Part shown: positions 6,098 to 14,745 of the stretch, in pieces | Numbering within the stretch: the stretch's first letter is position 1 | Layout of the letters: every line of letters starts with the position of its first letter | NCBI GenBank assembly: GCA_964408955.1 | Contig: CAYPBK010000033.1 | Coordinates: 1 to 26,891, forward strand | DNA: 26,891 nucleotides | Direction: 5' to 3' | From: JAAYKT01 sp964408955 | GTDB lineage: Bacteria > Bacillota > Clostridia > Lutisporales > Lutisporaceae | The notes under the pieces: model-generated | What the model was told of the DNA's origin: nothing | Seen by the model: the letters and a program-made list of their open reading frames with translations, nothing else | Database searches by the model: none | Position numbers and translations under genes: made by a program

Positions 6098-7708
6098 TTA
6101 TACTTTTTTTAAAGCTGCTTTTATAAATTCCCTAAATAAGGGGGCGGGTCTGTTCGGTCGGGATTTAAATTCCGGGTGGAACAGGCAGCTTAGATGCCAT
6201 GGATGATCCTTCAATTCTATTATTTCAGGCTGCTCACTTTCCATGGAAATACCGCTTATAATGAAGCCGTTATCTATCATTTTTTCTTTGCATTCTTTAC
6301 CAAACATAAATTTATGCCTATGGCGCTCTTGTATTGCACTTTCTTTATATGCATTCCAGGCTTTTGTATCTGGTGTAAGCCTGCATTGATGAAGTCCTAT
6401 TTTTATATAAGATTCTTCATTACGCTCAGAATGACAGTGTAGGGGGTGTTCAGAATCATTGTCTAAGGGTTGTTTATTATAATTGAGAGCACTTTGCTGA
6501 CATTGGGCAGGGGTTTTTGAACTTTGCAAAGTATCTATAAGCGCCGCTTCCATTCCTATACATATGCCCAGGAATGGTATTTTGTTTACTCTGCCATATC
6601 CTGCGGCTATTACTTTACCTTTTATATCATTGCCATCATAGCCACCGGGTATCATTATGCCGTCCACATCAGTCATTTCGTCCTTTATATTTTCTTCATT
6701 TATATTCTTGGAGTTAATCCATTTTATATTTACCTTTGCATTATTTGCTATTCCGGCATGGCATAATGCTTCCGCTACGGATAGATAGGCATCATGAAGT
6801 TCTATGTATTCTCCTACTATTGCTATATTTGTTTCGTTAAGAGGATGGAGTATTTTGTTCACTATTTCTGTCCATTCCTTTAGCTCCGGCTCACCGCCGC
6901 TCATTGAAAGTTTTTTCACTACCATGCTATCCAGTCCTTCTTTGTTTAACAACAAAGGCACTTGGTACAGGGAGTCAGCATCGGTATTTTGGAATACGGA
7001 TTCTCCGTCAACGTTACAAAACAGTCCTATTTTTTCCTTCATTTCTCTTGTCAATGGTTTTTCTGTTCTGCAGACTATTATATCCGGTTGTATACCTATG
7101 CTTCTCAACTCTTTTACGCTATGCTGGGTGGGCTTGGTTTTTAGTTCACCGGCTTTATGCAGATAGGGAACTAAGGTTACATGGATGAACAGGACGTTTT
7201 CATGTCCCGCTTCGTATTTTATTTGTCTTATGGCCTCCAGAAATGGCAAGCTTTCGATGTCGCCTACGGTACCTCCGATTTCCACTATTACTACATCGGA
7301 GTTTCCTTCTTTGCCAACCTTATATATACGGGATTTTATTTCGTTGGTTATATGGGGGATGACTTGAACGGTATCTCCGTCATAGTCCCCATTTCTTTCT
7401 TTATTTATTACTGACCAATATACCTTGCCTGTAGTTATGCTACTGCTCTTAGACAGATTGATATCTGTAAATCTTTCGTAATGACCGAGGTCCAAATCAG
7501 TCTCTGCTCCATCATCGGTGACGAATACTTCACCGTGCTGATAGGGGGACATGGTGCCGGGGTCGATGTTTAAATAGGGGTCAATTTTTTGCATTATTAC
7601 TTTGATTCCTCTGTTGGTTAAAAGTCTGCCGAGGGATGCTGCGGTGATTCCTTTGCCTAGAGATGAAACAACGCCGCCGGTTATAAAGATGTATTTCAAA
7701 TTACTCAC
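6098..7708 (-). CDS. pyrG: CTP synthase with abnormal glutaminase segment
   Basis: Converts UTP, ATP and glutamine to CTP. It has 536 residues, the usual length. The N-terminal synthetase domain is well conserved (IFITGGVVSSLGKG, KIDPYLNIDPGTMSPYQHGEV, EIGGTVGDIESLPFLEAIRQ). The class I glutaminase domain keeps the triad by motif: C383 in FLGICIGM, H511 and E513 in FHPEF. Two parts of this domain are unusual. The oxyanion-region motif, normally PGGFG followed by RG, reads PGGYDGND. Residues about 391-437, normally a conserved helix and loop after the nucleophile, are unlike other CTP synthases and contain the repeat-derived peptide CHSERNEES. The length stays normal, so the segment seems replaced rather than inserted. 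Start: GTG at 7706-7708 is only 1 nt from AAAGGAG; TTG at 7697-7699 (reading MKYIFITGG) has better spacing. I cannot tell whether glutamine-dependent activity survives. Confidence 0.92.
   Translation of the reverse strand: MSNLKYIFITGGVVSSLGKGITAASLGRLLTNRGIKVIMQKIDPYLNIDPGTMSPYQHGEVFVTDDGAETDLDLGHYERFTDINLSKSSSITTGKVYWSVINKERNGDYDGDTVQVIPHITNEIKSRIYKVGKEGNSDVVIVEIGGTVGDIESLPFLEAIRQIKYEAGHENVLFIHVTLVPYLHKAGELKTKPTQHSVKELRSIGIQPDIIVCRTEKPLTREMKEKIGLFCNVDGESVFQNTDADSLYQVPLLLNKEGLDSMVVKKLSMSGGEPELKEWTEIVNKILHPLNETNIAIVGEYIELHDAYLSVAEALCHAGIANNAKVNIKWINSKNINEENIKDEMTDVDGIMIPGGYDGNDIKGKVIAAGYGRVNKIPFLGICIGMEAALIDTLQSSKTPAQCQQSALNYNKQPLDNDSEHPLHCHSERNEESYIKIGLHQCRLTPDTKAWNAYKESAIQERHRHKFMFGKECKEKMIDNGFIISGISMESEQPEIIELKDHPWHLSCLFHPEFKSRPNRPAPLFREFIKAALKKV
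6410..6436 (-). repeat. Dispersed-repeat fragment inside pyrG
   Basis: Read on the minus strand, these 27 bp encode CHSERNEES. The DNA is of the type TGTCATTCTGAGCG...GAAGAATCT. I recognise this from intergenic repeats in many bacterial genomes, where spurious ORFs read HSERSEES. Here it is in frame within an essential enzyme. The surrounding unusual segment covers about 6398-6538; its outer limits cannot be set by eye. Confidence 0.65.
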
Positions 7709-7818
7709 TCTCCTTTGTTAGTGCAAGCCTAGAGTATTCCTTTTGGGTCTTATCGCAGGATGCAGGGTACATGTATTTTAGTTTGATTCACACTACTTAT
7801 TCTACATTTATAAATTAT

Positions 7819-7854
7819 AAAAATCAATATGAGCGGTGAATCATATTGATTTTT
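7819..7854 (-). terminator. Strong terminator after the coiled-coil gene
   Basis: A perfect 14-bp stem (7819-7832 with 7841-7854) with an 8-nt loop. The arms carry AAAAA and TTTTT, so it could work in both directions. It lies 35 bp after the stop of the coiled-coil gene and isolates it from pyrG, whose promoter must lie in 7709-7818. Confidence 0.8.
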
Positions 7855-7888
7855 GATATTGATAAAAAGTTTAATTATATTATTGTTT

Positions 7889-8230
7889 TTACATAGTACG
7901 ATTTTTTAGAATCGTAATATCAACTTCATGTCTACCTAGGATATCCTTTATTGCATCTATATAATCATAAATATCTTTTTGTTGTTCTTTTATTTTTTCT
8001 ATATCCATATAAAATGCTTCGTTTTCAGTTTTATATGACAAACTTTTATGTTCTAATGCTCTTAATATTTGATGATCTTCTTGTTGCTTAGTCTTTATGT
8101 CTGCAACATCATCCTTGAGCTTGGATACATCTGTCTTTAATCCTGATACATCTGATTTTAAATCTGATATATCGGTTCTCATATGTTTTATTTCACCTAA
8201 TATTTCCTTAAGCAATAACTCATCTGCCAT
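7889..8230 (-). CDS. Small coiled-coil protein of unknown function
   Basis: A 113-residue protein from ATG 8228-8230, with AGAGGTG 7 nt upstream. No signal peptide or membrane segment is visible. The middle is a regular heptad coiled coil (MRTDISDLKSDVSGLKTDVS, then KLKDDVADIKTKQ), followed by a second helical stretch (IEKIKEQQKDIYDYIDAIKD). The repeated (I/L)xxLKxDV pattern is common in short hypothetical proteins of Clostridia and of phages, with no assigned role. It has its own promoter and a strong terminator, so it is a separate transcription unit. Its function is not recognised. Confidence 0.7.
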   Translation of the reverse strand: MADELLLKEILGEIKHMRTDISDLKSDVSGLKTDVSKLKDDVADIKTKQQEDHQILRALEHKSLSYKTENEAFYMDIEKIKEQQKDIYDYIDAIKDILGRHEVDITILKNRTM

Positions 8231-8250
8231 ATTTTTCACCTCTTGCTTAT

Positions 8251-8279
8251 AGAATATCAAAATTTTTATAAGAAAGCAA
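8251..8279 (-). promoter_or_regulatory. Promoter of the coiled-coil gene
   Basis: On the minus strand, TTGCTT (8274-8279) and TATTCT (8251-8256) are separated by 17 bp. The start point would be about 15 nt upstream of the ribosome site of the 113-residue gene. Confidence 0.5.
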
Positions 8280-8319
8280 ATAGTTTTAAGTCCAGTCCAA
8301 TATGCGGGCTGAGGTGCTT

Positions 8320-9723
8320 TTATAGCAGCTTCTGCAATTCCTTTATTGCTGTTTGGAGCTGGATGTCTGTTATCTTATCTATTATCGTAGCGTTATATAG
8401 CTCTATAAATTTTTCCTGTTTATTTTTGTTTAATATCTGCACGCTTGTAAGACCATTTTGTCTAAATAATTTATTTACTGCGTTTAAAGTCTCTTTTCCC
8501 ATCACGCCATCCAGTTTTATTTCGTATCCCAGGTTTATAAGACGTTGTTGTATTCCATATACATCCAAGCTTACTGTGCCTATTCTTATATATCCGTCGG
8601 GATTTATATTTACCAGTTCCTCATGAGGCATAGTCAGCTCTACCTTTATATCCGGCTCAATACCTTTGCCGTCTATATGGATTTTATCCCTCGTTATATA
8701 TTCGGCTATTGTAATTTTAACTCCGCCTCCATTGGTAAGCCCCATTATATGCTGCACTGTTCCTTTGCCATAGGTTTTCGTGCCTACTATTATACCGGCT
8801 TTAGAATCCTTTACAGCCCCTGTCAATATTTCCGAGGCCGAGGCAGAGCCACCGTTGACTAAAACGGCAATTTTAAAGGGTGCTTCTTTTAATTTTGAAT
8901 AGTAGGTTTCATCCTCTGCGTCGCCTTTTGCATCTATATGAACTATTGGACCCTCCGGTACAATCAATTGGCATATCTTTACTACGCTATCCAGAAGTCC
9001 GCCAGGATTGTTTCTCAAATCTATTATAATCCCTTTTTTATTCTCTTTTTTATATTCTTCTGTTAGTTTTTTAAAGTTTTCGTAGGTATGCTCGTTAAAT
9101 TCCGTAATTCTTATATAACCCATGTTTTTATCCTTTACTTCATCCTCTGCTTTTCTCCCATAGGGGGTTTCTTTTTTAACGGATTCTATTTTAATAATTG
9201 CCCGTGTTACTTCTATATATATAGTATCTAGTTCGCCGGCTTTGATTACACCTAATTTAACTATCGTGTTAGGCTCGCCTCTGATTAATGCCGCTGCTTT
9301 ATCCAGACTGTAATCTTTGATGTCTGTATCGTCAACGGATATTATTATATCCCCTGTGCCAAGACCTGCCTCGTCCGCCGGGGTTCCTTCTATGGGTGAA
9401 ACTACGGTAACTCCGTCATTTTTCTTCTCTATTGTTATTCCTATACCGCCGAATTCGCCGCTGGTAAACCGTGTGAGTTCCTCGAATTCCTCAGCATCCA
9501 TGTAGTTGCTGTGGGAATCAAGGACTTTGAACATGCCGTCAATTGCACCGCGGATAAGGGTTTCGTCCTCTACATCTTTATAGTAATCGGATTTTATTAT
9601 TTCCATGAGGGATTGGATTGTTTCTATTGTATCGGGGATTTGCGGAGTTGCTGCTGTTGCTGTTAAAGTTAAGGTTAATGCTATTATTATTGCCAACAGT
9701 ATAAATGGTCTTTTTTGTTTCAT
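8320..9723 (-). CDS. S41-family C-terminal processing peptidase (CtpA/CtpB type)
   Basis: A serine protease of 467 residues that acts outside the cytoplasmic membrane. Domains in order: a signal peptide or signal anchor (residues 5-25); a helical region; a PDZ domain (about 88-165, with FGGIGITIEK and PADEAGLGTGDIIISVD); the S41 catalytic core, with the Ser/Lys dyad placed by motif as S295 in GGSASASEIL and K320 in TYGKGTVQ; and a C-terminal module (about 382-430, LDVYGIQQRLINLGYEIKLD) resembling a peptidoglycan-binding domain. Length and order match the CtpB proteins of spore formers, which cleave membrane or spore-envelope proteins. ATG follows AAGGAGTG by 8 nt. A 412-bp spacer separates it from the upstream SLH gene. 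The location at the end of a surface-protein cluster suggests a role in envelope maturation, which is inference. Confidence 0.9.
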   Translation of the reverse strand: MKQKRPFILLAIIIALTLTLTATAATPQIPDTIETIQSLMEIIKSDYYKDVEDETLIRGAIDGMFKVLDSHSNYMDAEEFEELTRFTSGEFGGIGITIEKKNDGVTVVSPIEGTPADEAGLGTGDIIISVDDTDIKDYSLDKAAALIRGEPNTIVKLGVIKAGELDTIYIEVTRAIIKIESVKKETPYGRKAEDEVKDKNMGYIRITEFNEHTYENFKKLTEEYKKENKKGIIIDLRNNPGGLLDSVVKICQLIVPEGPIVHIDAKGDAEDETYYSKLKEAPFKIAVLVNGGSASASEILTGAVKDSKAGIIVGTKTYGKGTVQHIMGLTNGGGVKITIAEYITRDKIHIDGKGIEPDIKVELTMPHEELVNINPDGYIRIGTVSLDVYGIQQRLINLGYEIKLDGVMGKETLNAVNKLFRQNGLTSVQILNKNKQEKFIELYNATIIDKITDIQLQTAIKELQKLL

Positions 9724-9753
9724 TGGTTTTTCACTCCTTGTTTGTGGTTAATC

Positions 9754-9781
9754 GGTCCCTAGTCGCTGGTCTCTGGTCTCT
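9754..9781. repeat. Heptad-repeat block 3
   Basis: Four consecutive 7-bp units: GGTCCCT, AGTCGCT, GGTCTCT, GGTCTCT. It lies 30 bp upstream of the S41 peptidase start. Confidence 0.8.
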
Positions 9782-9808
9782 AGACGATGGGTGTTAGGGT
9801 TGGTCTAT

Positions 9809-9860
9809 GGGGATATGTCTGCCTTTTGCTTCTCGCCTCTTGCCTCTTGCATTTTTGGGT
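9809..9860. repeat. 52-bp dispersed repeat, copy 1
   Basis: Begins GGGGATATGTCTGCC, continues with heptad-like GCCTCTT units and ends GCATTTTTGGGT. The same 52 bp recur at 11652-11703 and 14829-14880 with a few substitutions. All copies have the same orientation and lie upstream of surface-protein genes. Confidence 0.8.
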
Positions 9861-9877
9861 ATTCCTCTGGGGATTAC

Positions 9878-9905
9878 GGTCGCGGGTCTCTTGTCTCTTG
9901 TCTCT
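9878..9905. repeat. Heptad-repeat block 4
   Basis: Four units: GGTCGCG, GGTCTCT, TGTCTCT, TGTCTCT. Between this block and the small RNA promoter (9906-9981) I see only AT-rich sequence. Confidence 0.8.
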
Positions 9906-9981
9906 AGACGCTGGATGTCAGGTATGCCTACGGGGTCAATTGAGGTGGAGGTTACTAATTTGCTTATTTATTTTTTATTTG

Positions 9982-10009
9982 TTTACTTTTCTAGTTTTTG
10001 TGTTATAAT
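9982..10009 (+). promoter_or_regulatory. Promoter of small RNA A
   Basis: TTTACT (9982-9987), a 16-bp spacer and a perfect TATAAT (10004-10009). Boxes, spacer length and most of the spacer sequence match the promoter of small RNA B. Confidence 0.75.
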
Positions 10010-10015
10010 ATAAAC

Positions 10016-10106
10016 GAAGGTAACCGAATCCGCTTGACGCGGTTGCCGTTTAGGACTTAAATGTTATTAATCGCCCTGCGGGCTGTGCAGGGCGGTTATT
10101 TTTTTT
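10016..10106 (+). ncRNA. Small RNA A, paralogue of small RNA B
   Basis: A transcript of about 90 nt is predicted from a strong promoter to an intrinsic terminator. The 5' hairpin has arms GGTAACCG (10019-10026) and CGGTTGCC (10040-10047). A linker containing TAGGACTTAA follows, then the terminator (10069-10097). It can be aligned along its whole length with small RNA B. The terminator stems differ by compensating changes (TCGCCC with GGGCGG here, CCACCC with GGGTGG there), which supports selection on RNA structure. It is antisense to the 412-bp spacer between the SLH gene and the S41 peptidase, starting about 293 bp from the peptidase start codon. The layout recalls the antitoxin RNAs of type I toxin-antitoxin loci, but no toxin ORF faces it. 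Confidence 0.65.
10069..10103 (+). terminator. Terminator of small RNA A
   Basis: Stem AATCGCCCTGC with GCAGGGCGGTT (11 bp with one T-G pair), followed by a run of T on the plus strand. Confidence 0.85.
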
Positions 10107-10111
10107 ATTAG

Positions 10112-10138
10112 GGGGTATGTCTGCCTATTGCATTTTTA
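10112..10138. repeat. 52-bp repeat, internally deleted copy
   Basis: Starts GGGGTATGTCTGCC and ends TTGCATTTTTAG, lacking about 25 bp of the heptad-like middle found in the full copies. Its right end supplies the stop codon (10136-10138) of the SLH gene. Confidence 0.6.
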
Positions 10139-11590
10139 GAAATTCACTACTCTTTCTCGATAGTCGGTTTTTATTTCTGTTTGCAAGTAAGTGATAAGGC
10201 GGTTTATCAAATTTGCCGCTTCACCTCGGCTCAGCTCCTTATTTGGCTCTATCATTTTATCCTCATTGACGCTTATTAGCTTCAACTCTTCCGCTACATA
10301 TATTGATTTTCTTGCCCATAGAGGTATTTCCATTTCATCGACAAAGGTTTTACCCAGATTAAAAATTGCTATATCCTCAAGACCAAGGGCCCTTATTATG
10401 ATTGTAATTGCCTGTGCTTTTGTCAGCAGTTCTTCGGGACCAAAGGTATTATAGCCTGTGCCTTTCATTATTTCCAATTCATCTACTCTTTTTATAAAAG
10501 GATAGTAGGGGTTATTGACGTCTACGTCAGCAAAAATTATTTCCTCTTGAACTTCTTTTCTGCTTTTTGGCTTTTTAGCCTCTACTTCCGGCTCCAATCC
10601 GCAGGCTTTTACCAAAGCTCTGGCATATTCTGCTCTGTTAATAGAGGTTCTGGGATTAAAGTACCTTGTATCTCCCGTCAATACTCCTAAGCTAAAGAGT
10701 CTGTTGATATCCTTTTCCGCCCAATAGCCTGATATATCAGTGTATTCCGGTATAGGCAAAGGATAGAGCTTGGGCATTGTTGTCAGCTTGCAGCTGCCTT
10801 CTCCTGTTTTTCTCTTTGTTGTTTTTGTTCCTGATATAACAGGCATATCATAGTTGTAGGTCAAGGTATTTTCTTCTTTTTCACTTATCAAATTACTTTC
10901 TTTAAAGCTTATTTGATTGGGTTTGCTTTGTTGAGATATTATTTCCTTTTCTCTTATATTTGTAACTCCGAATTCTACGGTACCTGTGTTTACCTCTTCC
11001 TTGCCTTGTTGATTTTGAGAATAATCATAGGTAACAAGATGCCTAATGAGTGCAGTTTCAACAGTACTCCATTCATTATCGTATTTATAGGCTTCGCCGG
11101 ATATATTAATTATTACTTTATTGCTTCCTTCATTATAAACTTTCTTGCCGTTCCAGGTACCACTGGTATATTTTATTATGCTTTTGTCCTGAGTTGTGGA
11201 GGATTTGTTGAATATGTAGTCTTGCAATACATAGCTTTTCCCTCCCACAGTTATGGTCTCGCTGACCTTTGCTTTTGGGTCAAAGGTGGTCGCTGACAAT
11301 GTTTGCTTCAGCTCATTGTTAATCTCTTCTTCGGTAATATATACAACTTTCCTAGTCAGGTGCGAGTTGTCCTCGCCTCTCAGATCATAATCACAAGTAA
11401 CTTTTTGGGCAGCGCCGGAGCCGGATTGGGTTAGTTTGACCTTTCCGGTGAGCTCCACAGGTTTTCCCGAGAGAAATGTTATTTCCTTATATTCAAATTC
11501 ATTGGCAATTCCGGGTTCGATTATGTCGGCATAGATGATGGTGGTTATTGCCAAGGTTATTAGTATTGCCATGATTATTGTTTTTTTCAA
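10136..11590 (-). CDS. Surface protein with three C-terminal SLH domains
   Basis: 484 residues from a TTG start at 11588-11590. GGAGG lies 8 nt upstream of this TTG, and the peptide then begins MKKTIIMAILITLAITTIIYA, a good signal peptide; the longer frame begins with another TTG overlapping the ribosome site. Residues about 25-280 are a unique, beta-rich region with no domain I recognise. Residues about 283-470 hold three SLH modules (YTDISGYWAEKDINRLFSLG; FADVDVNNPYYPFIKRVDEL; FVDEMEIPLWARKSIYVAEE), which normally attach proteins to pyruvylated cell-wall polymer. It lies 133 bp downstream of the 994-residue SLH gene, with repeat DNA between, so the two could be cotranscribed. Confidence 0.85.
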   Translation of the reverse strand: MKKTIIMAILITLAITTIIYADIIEPGIANEFEYKEITFLSGKPVELTGKVKLTQSGSGAAQKVTCDYDLRGEDNSHLTRKVVYITEEEINNELKQTLSATTFDPKAKVSETITVGGKSYVLQDYIFNKSSTTQDKSIIKYTSGTWNGKKVYNEGSNKVIINISGEAYKYDNEWSTVETALIRHLVTYDYSQNQQGKEEVNTGTVEFGVTNIREKEIISQQSKPNQISFKESNLISEKEENTLTYNYDMPVISGTKTTKRKTGEGSCKLTTMPKLYPLPIPEYTDISGYWAEKDINRLFSLGVLTGDTRYFNPRTSINRAEYARALVKACGLEPEVEAKKPKSRKEVQEEIIFADVDVNNPYYPFIKRVDELEIMKGTGYNTFGPEELLTKAQAITIIIRALGLEDIAIFNLGKTFVDEMEIPLWARKSIYVAEELKLISVNEDKMIEPNKELSRGEAANLINRLITYLQTEIKTDYRERVVNF

Positions 11591-11623
11591 CGGAAAATCC
11601 TCCAATCTTTTTTTTGGTGTTGC

Positions 11624-11651
11624 GGTCTCGGGTCGCGGGTCTCAGGTCTCT
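11624..11651. repeat. Heptad-repeat block 5
   Basis: Four perfect-register units, GGTCTCG, GGTCGCG, GGTCTCA, GGTCTCT, directly followed by the 52-bp repeat at 11652. Confidence 0.85.
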
Positions 11652-11703
11652 GGGGATATGCCTGCCCCTAGCTTCTCGCCTCTTGCCTCTTGCATTTTTG
11701 GGT
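11652..11703. repeat. 52-bp dispersed repeat, copy 2
   Basis: GGGGATATGCCTGCCC at the left, GCCTCTTGCCTCTTGC in the middle, ATTTTTGGGT at the right. It fills most of the short spacer between the two SLH genes. Confidence 0.8.
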
Positions 11704-11723
11704 TGTCTAACATCCAACCTACA

Positions 11724-14708
11724 TCATTCCACAAATATCATTATTCCCCGGGTGTCGGAATCCATGATGGCGTATATTTTTTCACCGGGAGTCAAGTCGC
11801 TCAGATTTATCACTCTGTCATTTTTAATTATCATTGCTTTTTCCGTATTTATTGTTTCTTTAACTCTGCTGGGTTTCCATTCGTCATCAAAATTACTATA
11901 TTTTTTTACATCATTCAAAGTCAGCTGGGTAAATACTTCATTTGTCGATTCTACTTCACCGGAAATATAATTTTCCTTAAAGGTTATGTTTTCTTTACCC
12001 AGATTTCCATCTCTTTTATATATATTTAATGCTATTGCTTCTCCGTCTTCGTTAATCATAGCATAGGCGAGCATATGCTGGCTCTTGATTTTGCATTTCT
12101 CATAGTGAGGTCCTTTGTCTCCCGAATACTGGGCAGGGTCATGTATTGTGTAAGCGTTATAATTGGGTGGGGCAAAGGTGTTTTCCTTCTCCTTTTTCTC
12201 CCAATATCTGCTGGCAAGGAATGTATCCCTTGTTATATAGCTATTCTCTACAACATTATCAAGTATCTTAGTGTCCTTGCTCACATAATAGTAGACTTCA
12301 TCATCATAGTAATAGTTCCATTGATTGTTAGCCAATTGAGCATAGGACTCCAAGGAGAAATTATCCTCTCCCATATCATGTATATATCCTCTGACCACAT
12401 TTCTATAGTCAAAGCCGTTTGCATTTTCCAAGGATATGAGGGCTGCAAAGTTCTGTCCTCCGGGGAGCTTGTTCTTCACCAAAAAAGCCTCCTTATTATA
12501 CGATAGGTCTGAGGTGTCCAAAAGCCTTCTGTCCTTTATTATTATTGTACCCTCGTCGAAAGCGAGTTTTTGACCGTCAGCAAGCTTGATGGTATTGGTT
12601 GTCCATTCCGTGCCTATGGTCCCGCTGTATACGGAATCCTCACTGACACTTTTCAGTGTTATTTTTGCAATGGTTTCCTGTCCAAAATCACTCACTGTTG
12701 CAATGTAAGCCTCAACACCCTTTTGTTTCGTAAGATCCCCCAATTGCAGCTCTCTGCCGTCTTTATATATTTCTGTATCCCTTTTCACAGGGAAGGTTTT
12801 TTCATTGTTTATCTTTTCCCAGCCGGGATATTTATAAGTTTGAACATCGCTTAGAGCTAAGCTGAATTCCGTGGGTAAAATGTTCAATATCTTTGCTTTA
12901 TATATTTTTTCTACCCTTTGCCTTTTACTCATCAGCTCAATGCTTTCCGCATGATGGTTTTTATCGGAGTTTATTTTTACCAAATCTCCCACTTTAATAT
13001 TATGAAGCTTAATAGGATAGCCCAGATAAGTCATTGAGGTATATGTATCTGTTTTAAACTTCATGGGGTTTTGCCTGTCCTCCGGGCGGGTTAGAGTGAT
13101 TTCATCACCATCCACTTCCCTGACTCTCAGTACCGCCGCATATTCCTTAGGCGCATCCGCTGTATAGGCTGTAAACGCCTTTATATTTTTCACCGTTCTG
13201 CCGTTTATTTCAAAGGTGGCGTCTTGCTCTGTATGGAGCTTATCCACCGTCTCATAATAATCATTGATGGTAACTATAGTCCTGTCATCCAGACCGTAGG
13301 TCCTCAGATTGCCATCATAATCCTCAAATTTTATAATTTTGCCTATATTATCGATGTATTTGATTATTCCGTCTATGTATTCCATATTGTCATAATAGTC
13401 CACGGGCTCCATTATATCAAAATGTGTTATTATGCCGTTTTTATTGTATAAAGCTTTAACAGGTTGACTGACTATCAGGCTTTCCTCTTTGGCGGGCTTG
13501 CCTTGGGCTGTGAAAATTGTATTAAGCCCTGTTTTCAGCTCGGTTATATTTTTTTGATTGTCTTCTATTCTTACTGTACCTTTTTCATCACAATAGCTTA
13601 GCTTGCCTTGGACAAAACTGTAAATATCCAATGCCGCATATAGTATTTTATCGTCTCTTATAGCGTATTCAACGGTATCGCCTACATTTAAGGCTTTGTG
13701 GTCGCGAAGGTTTGATTTTTGTATTACAGGAAAGGCTTCTTTTCCGCTGATTCTAATTGTAAACTCTGTGCCGTCAAATCTTTCCATAGTATATAAAAGG
13801 TCCTTTTGGGTACCTGATATTTCTGGGTTATAGCTGTCGCTTATTTGAGTTAGCCTTCCGATGTCTGTTTTTATATTTGAAATGCTGGGATAATCCATTA
13901 TTATTTTACATAGCAAATCTGCTGTTGCCGCGCGACTGATGCTGCCATTTGGGCTATAGTTATCCTTTGACGCCGGGGGTAAAATGTTTTTTTGCAATAA
14001 TGTTTCTACGGCTGTCAGCCTGCTTGGTTTCACTGCATTCCAATCATTATATCCATATATAGCGTTTATATCTATTTGAGGCAAAACATCATGCTTCAAT
14101 ACTCTAAAAAGCATCAATGCCAATTCTTGACGGGGTATAGCTCTTCTCATGTTTTTCTTTTGCATTTTTGCATTAGAGATTTTTTCTGCCCTTAAAGCAT
14201 CTCTTTTCGCTATTGTCATCCATTCCTTCTTTGCTTGGGCTATGACCTGGGCTTCTATTGCGTCCTCTTCCCCTTTAGTCAAGGCTTCCATTTCTCTCAA
14301 ATCCGCATTTGTCCAAATACCTTGGGCAATGGCTTCCTCCATGTATCCGACAGCCCATGTATCTGCCAAATAGTCAGTTCTGCCTTGTCTTGCCGCTATT
14401 GCTTCGCCTTTTTTAATAGCGTCCTCATCCTTACCTAGTATTCTTATAAGGTATATGGCAGCCTCTTGATAGGTGAGAGGCGCGGCAGGGTTGTATTTTG
14501 AGCCGGCGTTGCCTTGGACTACGCCCATCATACGAAGCTTTAATATGTTCTCCGGTGATGGGGTTTGGGATATATCAGTAAAGCCTCCTTTTTCCACGAG
14601 GGTATTGCCATAAGCCGGGGTGGTGTAGGCTTGGGCTGTTACCGGGGTGAAAAGTGAGGTTATCATAGCTATTGTTATTATTAAGGATATTAATGATTTT
14701 TGTTTCAT
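11724..14708 (-). CDS. Large surface protein with N-terminal SLH domains
   Basis: 994 residues from ATG 14706-14708, about 9 nt after GGAG. Signal peptide residues 1-25 (MKQKSLISLIITIAM to VTAQA). SLH modules lie at about 43-92 (FTDISQTPSPENILKLRMMG), 115-207 and 215-275. The second module is interrupted by a 50-60 residue charged, alanine-rich helix (around DAIEAQVIAQAKKEWMTIAK). The remaining 700 residues are beta-rich and contain repeated small modules with patterns such as YIDGIIKYIDNIGKIIKFED and VRGYIHDMGEDNFSLES. I do not recognise an enzyme motif. It is probably a structural or adhesive wall protein. The spacer upstream holds small RNA B and repeat blocks; the IPT/TIG gene lies beyond it on the same strand. 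Confidence 0.85.
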   Translation of the reverse strand: MKQKSLISLIITIAMITSLFTPVTAQAYTTPAYGNTLVEKGGFTDISQTPSPENILKLRMMGVVQGNAGSKYNPAAPLTYQEAAIYLIRILGKDEDAIKKGEAIAARQGRTDYLADTWAVGYMEEAIAQGIWTNADLREMEALTKGEEDAIEAQVIAQAKKEWMTIAKRDALRAEKISNAKMQKKNMRRAIPRQELALMLFRVLKHDVLPQIDINAIYGYNDWNAVKPSRLTAVETLLQKNILPPASKDNYSPNGSISRAATADLLCKIIMDYPSISNIKTDIGRLTQISDSYNPEISGTQKDLLYTMERFDGTEFTIRISGKEAFPVIQKSNLRDHKALNVGDTVEYAIRDDKILYAALDIYSFVQGKLSYCDEKGTVRIEDNQKNITELKTGLNTIFTAQGKPAKEESLIVSQPVKALYNKNGIITHFDIMEPVDYYDNMEYIDGIIKYIDNIGKIIKFEDYDGNLRTYGLDDRTIVTINDYYETVDKLHTEQDATFEINGRTVKNIKAFTAYTADAPKEYAAVLRVREVDGDEITLTRPEDRQNPMKFKTDTYTSMTYLGYPIKLHNIKVGDLVKINSDKNHHAESIELMSKRQRVEKIYKAKILNILPTEFSLALSDVQTYKYPGWEKINNEKTFPVKRDTEIYKDGRELQLGDLTKQKGVEAYIATVSDFGQETIAKITLKSVSEDSVYSGTIGTEWTTNTIKLADGQKLAFDEGTIIIKDRRLLDTSDLSYNKEAFLVKNKLPGGQNFAALISLENANGFDYRNVVRGYIHDMGEDNFSLESYAQLANNQWNYYYDDEVYYYVSKDTKILDNVVENSYITRDTFLASRYWEKKEKENTFAPPNYNAYTIHDPAQYSGDKGPHYEKCKIKSQHMLAYAMINEDGEAIALNIYKRDGNLGKENITFKENYISGEVESTNEVFTQLTLNDVKKYSNFDDEWKPSRVKETINTEKAMIIKNDRVINLSDLTPGEKIYAIMDSDTRGIMIFVE

Positions 14709-14745
14709 ATGGATCAACTCCGTTTATTTTATTGCAGGGCATGTC

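Noticed and set aside
9982..10106. Riboswitch or T-box
   Set aside because: The RNA is on the plus strand while the adjacent genes are on the minus strand, so no downstream gene is controlled in cis. No known aptamer core was recognised.
10061..10111. 17-codon ORF (16 residues, starting MLLIALRAVQ) inside small RNA A, which could be a tiny hydrophobic toxin
   Set aside because: It runs through the terminator stem, and the ATG is absent from the otherwise homologous RNA B. An AGGA precedes it, so it cannot be fully excluded.
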